Source of the DNA: Deinococcus marmoris
GTDB lineage: Bacteria; Deinococcota; Deinococci; Deinococcales; Deinococcaceae
Assembly: GCF_001949125.1 (NCBI RefSeq)
Contig: NZ_MSTI01000126.1
Location: 1 to 64,000 of the forward strand
Reading direction: 5' to 3'
Length of the DNA stretch: 64,000 nt
Shown here: one piece after another, positions 26,978-42,389 of the stretch
How positions within the stretch are numbered: the first letter of the stretch is position 1
Layout of the letters: every line of letters starts with the position of its first letter
Translations under genes and position numbers: made by a program
Notes under the pieces: model-generated
What the model was told of the DNA's origin: nothing
The model's database searches: none
Seen by the model: the letters and a program-made list of their open reading frames with translations, nothing else

Positions 26978-28506
26978 ACCTTCAAAGGGGGCAGCCAGCG
27001 GGCCGCGTAAGCATCGGCCTCACGCGAGTTGAAGTGGGCTGCGGCCAGACCTACATAACCGTCCGGGCGGACCAGCAAAAAGGCGTCCTGAAGAAGTCCG
27101 GCACGTTTCGCCGCTCTGCTGAAAGCGAAGGCGTGCAGCGGCACTTCCCGCGCAGCGCACCATGCCAGCAGGTCTGGCGACGGCGTGCCATACACATGCA
27201 CCTGCCAGCCCAGCGACTGAAGGGCGTCGAAATTGCTGCCCCTCTCCGTCGGCACCCACGGCAGGCGGTCCCCACCCCGCACCCGGCCCGCGCGGCCCGC
27301 ACTCAGCAGGCTGTGCGGGTAGTGGATCAGGAGTTGCGAGAGCCGCCCGAAGGCCCAGCGCCGCACGACTGCCGGACGGGTCAGCACGCCCAGCACCGCC
27401 GGAATCAGGCGCGTGCGAACGATGCGGGCCAGCGGTGAGGGGTCCACCACGCCGCTGAAAACGCGGTCCGTGGTATTCACCAGCGATACGGCGAAGGGAC
27501 GCCGCTCCGGGCCGTAGGTGGCAAGGAGTTCGGGGGCCGCCCCCCGGAGCGTCTGCGCCAGCTTCCAGGCCAGATTCGCGGCGTCCCCCAGACCCGTGTT
27601 CATGCCCTGCCCGCCCACCGGACTGTGGACGTGCGCGGCGTCTCCCAGCAGAAAGGTCCGGCCCACCTGAAACTGATCGGCCACCCGGTGATGTACACGG
27701 TAAGTAGAGAACCATTGCACGGCGGAAACCTGAGCAATGCGCTGAGAGTCGATCTGTGGGCGCACGTCCTGAAAGGTCACGTTCTCGCCCATCCCCGCTG
27801 GCACCTGCCCCACGACGCGCCAGTGGTCTGTCCCTGGCATGGGGAAGAAGGCCAGGAACTGATCGTCGTCCAGCGAAACGTTGACCCGGTCCTCGCTCAG
27901 CGGGCCACGGGCGGTCACGTCGGCGACGTAGAAACGTTGCGGATAGGTGCCGCCGGACAGGGATACGCCCAGGCTATGGCGCACCGCGCTCCCCGCGCCG
28001 TCGCACCCAGCGAGGTAAGCGGCCCGCACGGTCTCGGTCTTCCCCGCCCGTTCCAGGGTGGCCGTGACCCCACCCATATCCTGGGTCAGAGCTGTCAATC
28101 TGGTCTGCCATTCCACCGCGCCGCCCAGCGCTGTCAGGTGCGACAGCAGCAGCGCCTCGTTCTGGTCCTGGGGCAGGATGAAGATGTCGGGATGGGGGGT
28201 CAACCCCGCCCCCGCACCTCGCAGATCGACGCCCGCCCGCGCCCGGCCCCGTGTCCACAGACGCAACCCCGTGGCGTGTCGGCCCCGTGCCAGCGCCTCC
28301 TTGCCCAGCCCGAGCTGATCGTAGAACTCCAACGTCCGCGCCTGCACCGCGATGGCGCGGCTCTCGGTGGTGGGGCCGGGTTTGGGATCGACAATCCGCA
28401 CCTGCACGCCCAGCCGGGTCAGCCACAGCGCCAGCAATAGCCCGGTGGGACCAGCCCCCGCAATCAGCACTTCCGTGGGCCGCGCTTCCGTGGTCTGGGT
28501 GGTCAT
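26974..28506 (-). CDS. FAD-dependent monooxygenase (PheA/TfdB aromatic hydroxylase type)
   Basis: The product has 510 residues from the ATG at 28506, with AGGAG upstream; a longer frame to 28524 is not favoured. Motifs: the FAD-binding IAGAGPTGLLLA loop (about 15-26), the DG segment in AGCDGAGSAVRH (about 165), and the second FAD motif FLLGDAAHVHSPVGGQG with MNTGLGDAANLAWKL (about 285-320). These define class A flavoprotein hydroxylases acting on phenols, polyketides or similar rings. The C-terminal thioredoxin-like domain expected of the PheA/TfdB group seems present (SLGWQVHVYG to the end). The substrate cannot be told from the sequence; a detoxification or pigment-related role is possible. 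Confidence 0.88.
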   Translation of the reverse strand: MTTQTTEARPTEVLIAGAGPTGLLLALWLTRLGVQVRIVDPKPGPTTESRAIAVQARTLEFYDQLGLGKEALARGRHATGLRLWTRGRARAGVDLRGAGAGLTPHPDIFILPQDQNEALLLSHLTALGGAVEWQTRLTALTQDMGGVTATLERAGKTETVRAAYLAGCDGAGSAVRHSLGVSLSGGTYPQRFYVADVTARGPLSEDRVNVSLDDDQFLAFFPMPGTDHWRVVGQVPAGMGENVTFQDVRPQIDSQRIAQVSAVQWFSTYRVHHRVADQFQVGRTFLLGDAAHVHSPVGGQGMNTGLGDAANLAWKLAQTLRGAAPELLATYGPERRPFAVSLVNTTDRVFSGVVDPSPLARIVRTRLIPAVLGVLTRPAVVRRWAFGRLSQLLIHYPHSLLSAGRAGRVRGGDRLPWVPTERGSNFDALQSLGWQVHVYGTPSPDLLAWCAAREVPLHAFAFSRAAKRAGLLQDAFLLVRPDGYVGLAAAHFNSREADAYAARWLPPLKV

Positions 28507-28579
28507 CGGGTTCTCCTCCCACAAATATTCGGTGTTGACCAGACGCCTGAGCTTCTCTCTGGCGCTCAGTTCACCCTGC

Positions 28580-30493
28580 TCAGTTCATCTTTCTGTGTCG
28601 CTCGGCCTCGAATCGGGCGACTTCCGAGGGGCTGGAGACCTGCCGCGCCACCGACAGGCGCAGGTCCTCGGTCTCGGTGTCGTTGGGATCGATGCCCAGG
28701 ATGGCGGTGGCCAGCAGCACCACCCGCCGCTCCTGCCCCCGCTCGATCTGCGAGGCCCGCAGCTCTGCCCGCAGCGATCCCACCAGCGCCCGCTGAATGG
28801 TCATGCGCTGTTCCCCGGCCCACTCGCTTTCCTGAAGGCTGGGCAGGAATTCGCCCTTGTAGGCGGCCACGGCGGCAGGAAGCTGGCCACCCGCGACCAG
28901 TTGCAACACCCGCTGACTGTCCAGCGTGATGCTGGCCTTGCTGCTCAGGCGGTACTCGGGGGCCTGATGCGCGCCCTCCACTAGGATCACGTCCGCACCC
29001 ATCGCCTCACGGATGTCGGTGATGCACTGCCGGAAATACGTGGCGGCCTTCCTGGGATCGCGGTCAGGCCACAATTGCGTCACCACGTCCTGGCGGGTGC
29101 TGCGTGGATGCAAAGCCAGATAAGCCAATACCGCCACGCTGCCGCGCACCCGCATGGCGCAGGGAATCCCGTCGCGCAGCACCAGTTCCTGCCCCAGCGT
29201 CATAATTTCCAGGCGCATCCCGCTGGTGAACAGGTCGTCGCGCATGGTCCCGCCCAGCAAGGAGGCGTCTTCCAGCGCGGCCTCCAGCAAGGGGGCCAGA
29301 TTGGGTTGCAGGCGGGCGTAGGCCAGCATTTCCTCGATTTCCCGCAGGTCCGGCGCGATGGCCGCCTGCGACTGCGAGTGCGGCTGACCCGCCAGTTCCA
29401 GCAGCGCCTCCGAGAGCAGCCCAGTGCAGCGCGGCAGATCGTTCATGCGGTAAGCGCTGAAGGCCGCCAGCAGCAGCGCGCGCGTGGCGTCGATCTGCGC
29501 GCCGCGCCGCAGGGCGTCTTCACGCACTTCCAGATGCATCCGCAGCGCCGTGGCACTGTCGCCGCGCCGCAGGGCCATCATCGCCAGCACCACCCGCGCG
29601 TACAGCGACAGATCAGGATTTAAGGCACGCAGGCGGGCAATCGTGCGAACGGCCTCGGCATGCTCCCCAATCCGGCTGTAATGGTTGGCGAGGTGTGAGA
29701 GGGCGTAATCGGTAATATAAAACTCTCGGAGTTCCTCACCACGCTTAATTAAATCAAGGAGTTGTTCGACAAATCCACCGTAGTCACCACCGAGAAGCAT
29801 GATGTTTATTTTTCGTGCAGCCAGATGAAGCGAAGTATATTCATCGTCAATTTCTGAGGCAATTCCTTGTGCCCTTTCAATCATTTCTGCTGCTATGTCT
29901 AACTGCCCTATTTCAATCTGTATATCAATAAGAGTATAAATAGCCGCCAGCAGAGGCCGCTTGTTTGAATCCTGCTCTAGGACGGGTAATGCTCCATTAA
30001 GGAGCTTAAGCGCTACGGGCAATTCACCCCTCAAAGCGTAGGTGGATGCCAGAGTATGGGATATGCGCGCGGCAATCCTCTTGTCGCCCAATAAGAGATA
30101 GCCACGCCTGGACTCTTCAATAGCTTTGATTGCACCTGGTTCACCAAGCTGTTGCAATGTCACACCGTACCAACGAAGCGCTCGAAATAACAGCTCTCCT
30201 GTCAACCGAGAAAGTAAATCGCCAAAATGAGCAGCGGCTCTTCTATTCTCACCTGTGGCGCGCAATAAATTGCCGTACTCCACAGCAGCTTCGTCGTTAC
30301 CCAGCGCCATTGCCATTTCTAGCGACTGCTCGGCCTCCGCAAACTGACTGGTGCGTAGGAGTGAAATACCCAGCCAGGTCATCTGCTCGGCACTCAGGTC
30401 CTCTTGTGTCCGCAACACTGTTAAAACAGAGTTATAATCACCCGAGTCGAAGTCGGCTTGAAGCTGTGCTGTACGGCTTAAACGCTTATTCAC
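28580..30493 (-). CDS. TPR-containing SARP/BTAD-type transcriptional regulator
   Basis: The product has 637 residues with a GTG start. Residues about 1-430 are TPR-like helical repeats (for example MTWLGISLLRTSQFAEAEQS). Residues about 435-510 form an OmpR-like winged helix in the SARP style (VRGSVAVLAYLALHPRS, then TRQDVVTQLWPDRDP, then ATYFRQCITDIREAMG). Residues about 515-600 are a bacterial transcriptional activator (BTAD) helical domain. The order is reversed from classical SARPs, with the repeat sensor in front. The N-terminal 270 codons (29690-30493) are strikingly AT-richer than the C-terminal half, a sign of mosaic origin. It is divergent, with only 23 bases between starts, from a secreted-peptide gene. 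TPR domains of RRNPP regulators bind signalling peptides, so this is a candidate peptide sensor. Confidence 0.8.
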   Translation of the reverse strand: MNKRLSRTAQLQADFDSGDYNSVLTVLRTQEDLSAEQMTWLGISLLRTSQFAEAEQSLEMAMALGNDEAAVEYGNLLRATGENRRAAAHFGDLLSRLTGELLFRALRWYGVTLQQLGEPGAIKAIEESRRGYLLLGDKRIAARISHTLASTYALRGELPVALKLLNGALPVLEQDSNKRPLLAAIYTLIDIQIEIGQLDIAAEMIERAQGIASEIDDEYTSLHLAARKINIMLLGGDYGGFVEQLLDLIKRGEELREFYITDYALSHLANHYSRIGEHAEAVRTIARLRALNPDLSLYARVVLAMMALRRGDSATALRMHLEVREDALRRGAQIDATRALLLAAFSAYRMNDLPRCTGLLSEALLELAGQPHSQSQAAIAPDLREIEEMLAYARLQPNLAPLLEAALEDASLLGGTMRDDLFTSGMRLEIMTLGQELVLRDGIPCAMRVRGSVAVLAYLALHPRSTRQDVVTQLWPDRDPRKAATYFRQCITDIREAMGADVILVEGAHQAPEYRLSSKASITLDSQRVLQLVAGGQLPAAVAAYKGEFLPSLQESEWAGEQRMTIQRALVGSLRAELRASQIERGQERRVVLLATAILGIDPNDTETEDLRLSVARQVSSPSEVARFEAERHRKMN

Positions 30494-30504
30494 ACTTGAC
30501 CGAT

Positions 30505-30510
30505 TAAGAT
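30505..30510 (+). promoter_or_regulatory. Leaderless -10 box TAAGAT for the secreted peptide gene
   Basis: TAAGAT ends 6 bases before the ATG at 30517. It lies inside the 23-base gap to the divergent regulator, so the two promoters must overlap, with each -35 region inside or beside the other gene. Confidence 0.5.
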
Positions 30511-30516
30511 GACTTC

Positions 30517-30651
30517 ATGAAAAAGACCCTGCGCTCCATGATTGGCCTCCTCCTCGCACTGGTTGTCACTTCGGCAAGTGCAGTCCAGATCGGCTGCCCC
30601 GGCCTGGAACGCGCCCCCATAGCTGCCCAGTCCAGCGTTAACGCGAACTAA
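30517..30651 (+). CDS. 44-residue secreted peptide, candidate signal
   Basis: The frame is ATG to TAA, 44 residues. Residues 1-22 are a textbook Sec signal peptide (KK, Arg, a leucine/valine core, cleavage after SASA). The predicted mature part is 22 residues, VQIGCPGLERAPIAAQSSVNAN, with one cysteine; the full peptide is too short for a folded enzyme. Support for a real gene: signal quality, the -10 box 6 bases upstream, a following gene 10 bases on with its own AAGG site, and divergent placement from a TPR regulator. Secretion then re-import or outside sensing is inferred. It could instead be a short leader or an antimicrobial peptide. Confidence 0.65.
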   Translation: MKKTLRSMIGLLLALVVTSASAVQIGCPGLERAPIAAQSSVNAN

Positions 30652-30661
30652 GGCGACTGAC

Positions 30662-30850
30662 ATGACCATATCCTACCCCCGCAAAACGCCGCAGGTCCGT
30701 GAATCCTTCAACACCGCTGCCACCAAACAGGTGAGCCAGCAGGCCACGGAAACCTCCAACGTCCGCCCGGCCAGCACCTCGCTGCTGACCAACCGTATGG
30801 ACAGCATGTCTTTTCGGATGGGTCGCCTGTCCTGTACTGGCCTGGAATGA
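30662..30850 (+). CDS. 62-residue protein of unknown function, coupled to HD-GYP gene
   Basis: The product has 62 residues. It is hydrophilic, rich in Ser, Thr, Gln and Arg, with no signal peptide or membrane helix and one cysteine near the end. An AAGG site lies 8 bases before the ATG, and its TGA overlaps the next ATG (ATGA), which strongly suggests translational coupling. I do not recognise any family. Its position between the secreted peptide and the HD-GYP protein suggests an accessory or second peptide; the C-terminal SFRMGRLSCTGLE would be the most signal-like stretch, but this is speculation. Confidence 0.55.
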   Translation: MTISYPRKTPQVRESFNTAATKQVSQQATETSNVRPASTSLLTNRMDSMSFRMGRLSCTGLE

Positions 30851-31515
30851 GTCCCAGGTGGCTTTCCTGGAACAACCCAGACAGCGGAGCCTGGACATCC
30901 GACGCGAGCAGCCATGACCTGACGGTCGAGGCCAACTTCCGCGAAGCCAGCGCGTGGGTCGCCGCTATCGCGGGCCGCCCCTGCGAGGGGCATGAGCGCC
31001 GGGTGGCCGAGCTGACCCTGCACCTCGCCACCGCCGCAGACCTGATCCACAGTGAACGGGATATCCGGCAGATCGTGTGGGCTGGACTGCTTCACGACAT
31101 CGGCAAGGTGGCCATCGACCCGCGCATCCTGAACAAACCCGGCCCGCTGACGCCCGCAGAATTTGAGGTCATCCAGCAGCACCCCAGCCTGGGCTACCGC
31201 CTGGCGCGCACCGCCCCACAGATCGACAGCGAGACGTTGGGGGGCATTCTCCACCACCACGAACGCTGGGACGGCGAGGGCTACCCGATGGGCTTGATCG
31301 GCGAATCTATCCCGCTGCTGGCCCGCCTCCTCAAGATCACCGATGTCTACGACGCGCTGGTCTCGGACCGTCCTTACCGCGCCGCCTGGACCGCCGACGA
31401 GGCCGCCACGTATCTGCTGCAACACTCGGGCATGGCCTTTGATCCGAGCCTGATCCAGATTTTTGCGTACCGCGTCCTGCCTGTCTACCAGCAACCCACT
31501 TTCCCGCTGGACTGA
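30847..31515 (+). CDS. HD-GYP-type phosphodiesterase
   Basis: The product has 222 residues. The metal-binding residues of the HD-GYP family are visible: His in CEGHERR (about 49), HDIGK (about 81), the downstream QQHPSLGYRLA histidine (about 114), and HHHERWDGEGYP (about 137-148), which includes the GYP signature and gives the expected hydrolysis of cyclic di-GMP. The N-terminal 40 residues are unrelated to known sensors, so it has no input domain of its own and may depend on its neighbours. It is the third gene of the peptide unit and links that unit to second-messenger control. Confidence 0.88.
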   Translation: MSPRWLSWNNPDSGAWTSDASSHDLTVEANFREASAWVAAIAGRPCEGHERRVAELTLHLATAADLIHSERDIRQIVWAGLLHDIGKVAIDPRILNKPGPLTPAEFEVIQQHPSLGYRLARTAPQIDSETLGGILHHHERWDGEGYPMGLIGESIPLLARLLKITDVYDALVSDRPYRAAWTADEAATYLLQHSGMAFDPSLIQIFAYRVLPVYQQPTFPLD

Positions 31516-31727
31516 GCTTCTACCGGGGAGGGTGACGCTTCTCCTGCCAATTTATTTCACCCAATCTATTCCACCGCCGACAACTTCCGCAAAGCAGGAG
31601 TTGATTTTTTTTGGTCTGTCTCCCTGAAGTGCGGCGTCTTTCCGCGCCGGACCGGAGAAGCGGAACATGCTCCAGTACGGCGCTGTGGAGGGCGTAAGGT
31701 TGAGGAGAACGGAAGCACACAACGCGA

Positions 31728-31757
31728 AAGCCCCCACCCGTTCCCAGGTGGGGGCTT
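31728..31757. terminator. Strong hairpin between HD-GYP and rpoC 3' ends
   Basis: A perfect 11-bp stem (31728-31738 with 31747-31757) with an 8-base loop lies between the convergent genes. T tracts are short on both sides, so termination in either direction is likely but not ideal. No gene is supported in 31516-31811. Confidence 0.65.
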
Positions 31758-31786
31758 GCATTTCAGGTTGTTGGCTTCCGGCTTTT

Positions 31787-31811
31787 AACCATCAACCTTC
31801 TTCCATCAACC
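31787..31811 (-). repeat. GTTGATGG-type direct repeats downstream of rpoC
   Basis: On the rpoC transcript strand two copies of GGTTGATGG sit immediately after the stop codon, the second followed by TTAAAAGCCGG. The same arrangement follows purC, and an inverted version fills the rpoB-rpoC spacer. Confidence 0.7.
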
Positions 31812-36473
<4,662 letters not shown>

Positions 36474-36493
36474 TGAAACTCCCTCGGAGTTAT

Positions 36494-36567
36494 GTTGATG
36501 GTTGAAGGATGATGGTTGATGGGGAGGATTCTGGTTTTCCATCAACCATCATCCGTTCACCATCAAC
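36494..36567. repeat. 29-bp-arm inverted repeat in the rpoB-rpoC spacer
   Basis: The arms 36494-36522 and 36539-36567 match at 26 of 29 positions, including a perfect 16-bp inner block, around a 16-base loop. It fills most of the 107-base spacer and would form a long RNA hairpin in the rpoBC transcript. It is built from GTTGATGG/GATGATGG units. Confidence 0.9.
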
Positions 36568-36580
36568 AGCGCGTCAGCGC

Positions 36581-40033
<3,453 letters not shown>

Positions 40034-40093
40034 GCACACCTCGCACGCACCCTGCTGTTGTTGCTCACGGCCTTCTCGGGGCAGAAAAAGACC

Positions 40094-40121
40094 TTTGTAA
40101 CCCCTGACACTGTAGAATCAA
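40094..40121 (-). promoter_or_regulatory. Candidate rpoB promoter TTGATT-16-TACAAA
   Basis: On the minus strand TTGATT (40121-40116) and TACAAA (40099-40094) are 16 bases apart, about 60 bases before the rpoB start. The -10 match is only moderate. Confidence 0.35.
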
Positions 40122-40133
40122 ACTGCAATCAAG

Positions 40134-40566
40134 CTTGAGAAAGTGGAGCTGGTGAACGTCAGAAACGGCGCAGTCAGGACTCGCAACCTCCTCGGCTGCG
40201 TTCCTGTCATTGGGCGTTAATTTTGAAAACTGGAGATTACCAATTCACTCCTGCCTAACCCATCTTGGTTGGCCACAGGTGAATATATAACGTGCCGGGC
40301 TGAACTGTCAATAGGCGATGCAAACTGCCCGAATGTCCGTTCAGGGCGCTCAAAACGAAGGGAAGGGCAGCATGGAAAACACGCCTGCGGCACTCCCCAG
40401 TAATTTGACGCGGTTGCCCTGTTTGCTGATCTGTCGGATGTACGGAGCGTCCTGAGCCACCCATTCTTGGGCGGTACGCTGCATCTGGACACGCGCCAAA
40501 TGATCTGCCAAGCGCCTGGATAGCGCTGTGCGGCGGGTTTTAAAAACCTCAAAATGCTGGATTGAT
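40134..40566. other. Long spacer upstream of rpoB with no intact gene
   Basis: This 430-base stretch has reduced GC. It holds the open but startless frame listed separately; otherwise I see no RNA gene, repeat or clear promoter beyond the rpoB candidate. Confidence 0.5.
40350..40559 (-). pseudogene. Possible gene remnant, open frame without start codon
   Basis: On the minus strand a frame is open from about 40583 to a TGA at 40350. The 70 residues from 40559 look protein-like and amphipathic (ALSRRLADHLARVQMQ, then EWVAQDAPYIRQISKQGNR), unlike the random shadow frames around. No ATG, GTG or TTG start precedes the good part, and the 5' end runs into the DUF305 gene. It may be the tail of a decayed gene left after a deletion. 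The family is not recognised. Confidence 0.25.
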
Positions 40567-41085
40567 CTACCGTTTATTCTCCAGGTCAGCGATCAACGCC
40601 TTCATCTCGGCGATCTCGCGGCGCTGGGTTTCGATGATCCCATCGGCCAGTTTCCGCACGCGGGGGTCTTTGATCTGGGCGCGTTCGCTGGTCAGGATGG
40701 CAATGGAGTGGTGGGGGATCATGGCCTTCATCCACGCCACGTCGCCCACCGTGGCCTGTGAACGGACCAGCCACAACGATCCGGCGAACACGGCGATGCT
40801 GCCCAGAACGATGCCCAGATTCACGCGGCGGCTCCTGTGCATGTTCAGCATGAAGCCCAGCATGATCACGGCCATCGTCGCGCCCATGTACAGCGCCATC
40901 CACATGCGCGTCTGGCTGAAATACACATGGTCCAGCTCGTAGGTGTTCAGGTACATCAGGCCGTACATGATGATGGTGGAGGTGGCGATCATGGCGGCAA
41001 ATCGGCCATAGCTGCCGCCCATCCTGCCCATCGGTTTCTCGCTCTGGCTTGGAGAGGCGGGCGGACGGTTCATGGATTCGTTCAT
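40567..41085 (-). CDS. Membrane protein with DUF305 domain
   Basis: The product has 172 residues from the ATG at 41085, with GGGAG upstream. Three hydrophobic helices lie at about 28-48, 60-82 and 88-108. The C-terminal DUF305 domain (about 115-172) has KAMIPHHSIAI, with the paired histidines typical of the family, then SERAQIKDPRVRKLADGI. DUF305 proteins are linked to copper and other metals, often beside copper-binding proteins, as here: the copper-storage gene lies just upstream on the same strand, across a hairpin. A periplasmic metal-binding role is inferred. Confidence 0.85.
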   Translation of the reverse strand: MNESMNRPPASPSQSEKPMGRMGGSYGRFAAMIATSTIIMYGLMYLNTYELDHVYFSQTRMWMALYMGATMAVIMLGFMLNMHRSRRVNLGIVLGSIAVFAGSLWLVRSQATVGDVAWMKAMIPHHSIAILTSERAQIKDPRVRKLADGIIETQRREIAEMKALIADLENKR

Positions 41086-41105
41086 GGCATGCTCCCAATA
41101 AAACA

Positions 41106-41137
41106 TCGCCTGCCGCAAGACGGGTGCGGGCAGGCGA
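41106..41137 (-). terminator. Hairpin between the copper-storage and DUF305 genes
   Basis: A perfect 9-bp stem (41106-41114 with 41129-41137), 14-base loop; on the minus strand TGTTTTATT follows. It may be a partial terminator that lowers DUF305 expression relative to the copper-storage protein. Confidence 0.6.
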
Positions 41138-41157
41138 CGAAAATCACTTGCAAAAGC

Positions 41158-41610
41158 TCAGGCGCTCAGGCCGTCCAGCATCTTCTGGCAAGCCTGCTCG
41201 CAGCGGCGGCAGGACTCGGCACACACGGCGCAGTGCTTCATGTCCATCTTCTCGGCATGCTGCTGACATTCGTCGCCGCAGGCTTTGCAGGCCGCCATGC
41301 ACGCCTGAAGCTGCGCGCGGATCACGGCCAGTTCGGGCTGGGTCTGGCGAATCAGCACGCGCCCGGTGGTGGTGCAGATGTCGGCGCAATCGGAGTTCAG
41401 GCGAATGCAGTGCGTCAGGTGTCCGGCGTGTTCGGTCTCACCCAGGCAGGCGTCGGCGCAGGACGTGCAGACCTGCGCGCACTCGAAGCAGGCGCTGATG
41501 CATTCGGTCAAGGCCGCCAGATCGAAGGGCGACTGGCCGATCTGCGGGTGGGTCTGCAACATGCGGGTGATGGCGGAACTGGCGCTCTGGCTCATATCGT
41601 TCTGGGTCAT
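41158..41610 (-). CDS. Four-helix-bundle copper-storage protein (Csp/DUF326 type)
   Basis: The product has 150 residues from the ATG at 41610, with GGAGG upstream. It contains 18 cysteines, spaced mostly as CxxC or CxxxC along helices (for example ECISACFECAQVCTSCADAC), the pattern of Csp proteins, which line a four-helix bundle with thiolates and store many Cu(I) ions. There is no signal peptide, so it resembles the cytosolic Csp3 group. It forms a probable copper unit with the downstream DUF305 protein. No CsoR- or CueR-type operator was recognised upstream. Confidence 0.9.
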   Translation of the reverse strand: MTQNDMSQSASSAITRMLQTHPQIGQSPFDLAALTECISACFECAQVCTSCADACLGETEHAGHLTHCIRLNSDCADICTTTGRVLIRQTQPELAVIRAQLQACMAACKACGDECQQHAEKMDMKHCAVCAESCRRCEQACQKMLDGLSA

Positions 41611-41802
41611 GGGAAAACCTCCGTGGGAAGAAAGAAGCGAATGTTCACCCGGCATCGTAGGGACTGCCATGTTCAGTTTGTGTAAAGCGCCCGTGCGTTT
41701 GAGGGTTGTCTCAACGTCAGCTCAAGCCCAGCCCAGGAAGTCCCAAGATTGGCTCAAGCCCGCAGCGTTCGGCCTGCCACGGTTGTGGGCGGCCCGCACT
41801 TC

Positions 41803-41808
41803 TAGACT
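41803..41808 (+). promoter_or_regulatory. Leaderless -10 box TAGACT for msrB
   Basis: TAGACT ends 6 bases before the msrB ATG at 41815, with no ribosome-binding site between them. Confidence 0.5.
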
Positions 41809-41814
41809 CTGCAC

Positions 41815-42279
41815 ATGACAGACACGACGACGAAGCTCAGTTACAGCAAGCCCAGTGACGCCGAACTGCGCGAACGCCTGACGCCCGAGCAGTACCGCGT
41901 GACCCAGCACGAGGGCACCGAGCGGGCCTTTTCCGGCGAATACTGGGACACCGATGGAGACGGCATTTACGTGGATGTGGTGTCCGGCGAACCGCTGTTT
42001 TCCAGCGCCGACAAATACGACGCGGGCTGTGGCTGGCCCAGCTTTACCCGCCCGATCCAGAACACCCAGTTGACCGAGAACACCGACTACAAGATCGGCT
42101 ACGCCCGCACCGAGGTCCGCTCCGGCAGCGTGGATTCGCACCTGGGCCACGTCTTCCCCGACGGCCCGCAGGAGCAGGGCGGCCTGCGCTACTGCATCAA
42201 CTCGGCGTCACTGCGTTTCGTTCCGGCTGAGAAGCTGGAGGCCGAGGGCTACGGCGAATACAAGCAGATGTTCAGCTAA
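41815..42279 (+). CDS. msrB: Peptide-methionine (R)-S-oxide reductase, zinc-free form
   Basis: The product has 154 residues. It repairs methionine-R-sulfoxide in proteins using thioredoxin. The catalytic cysteine is Cys127 in [11 protein letters not shown]; Cys72 in GCGWPSF is the likely resolving cysteine. [11 protein letters not shown] is conserved. The two CxxC pairs that bind structural zinc in many MsrBs are replaced: Asp54/Ser57 in YVDVVSG and Ser103/Val106 in RSGSVD. This is therefore a zinc-less type. It is a single gene with a leaderless promoter and a strong terminator. Confidence 0.95.
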   Translation: MTDTTTKLSYSKPSDAELRERLTPEQYRVTQHEGTERAFSGEYWDTDGDGIYVDVVSGEPLFSSADKYDAGCGWPSFTRPIQNTQLTENTDYKIGYARTEVRSGSVDSHLGHVFPDGPQEQGGLRYCINSASLRFVPAEKLEAEGYGEYKQMFS

Positions 42280-42359
42280 AACGGGTTCCGAGCATGGAGT
42301 TGGCAAGCTGGCGCTTTCCCAGTTTATTGACGAAACAGAAGGAATCCGTATCACGTCTG

Positions 42360-42389
42360 GCCTTCTCCCCGGTGGAGGAGGCTTTTTTT
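42360..42389 (+). terminator. Rho-independent terminator of msrB
   Basis: A 9-bp stem (42360-42368 with 42374-42382, one G-T pair) with a 5-base loop and seven T residues. Its T tract overlaps the stop codon of the convergent gene. Confidence 0.9.

Noticed and set aside
31520..31761. Small minus-strand frames between HD-GYP and rpoC
   Set aside because: They cross a terminator-like hairpin, lack ribosome sites and have no protein-like pattern.
40217..40552. 111-residue minus-strand open frame upstream of rpoB
   Set aside because: Its translation is irregular and poorly protein-like. A neighbouring frame on the same strand reads far better and is listed as a possible remnant.
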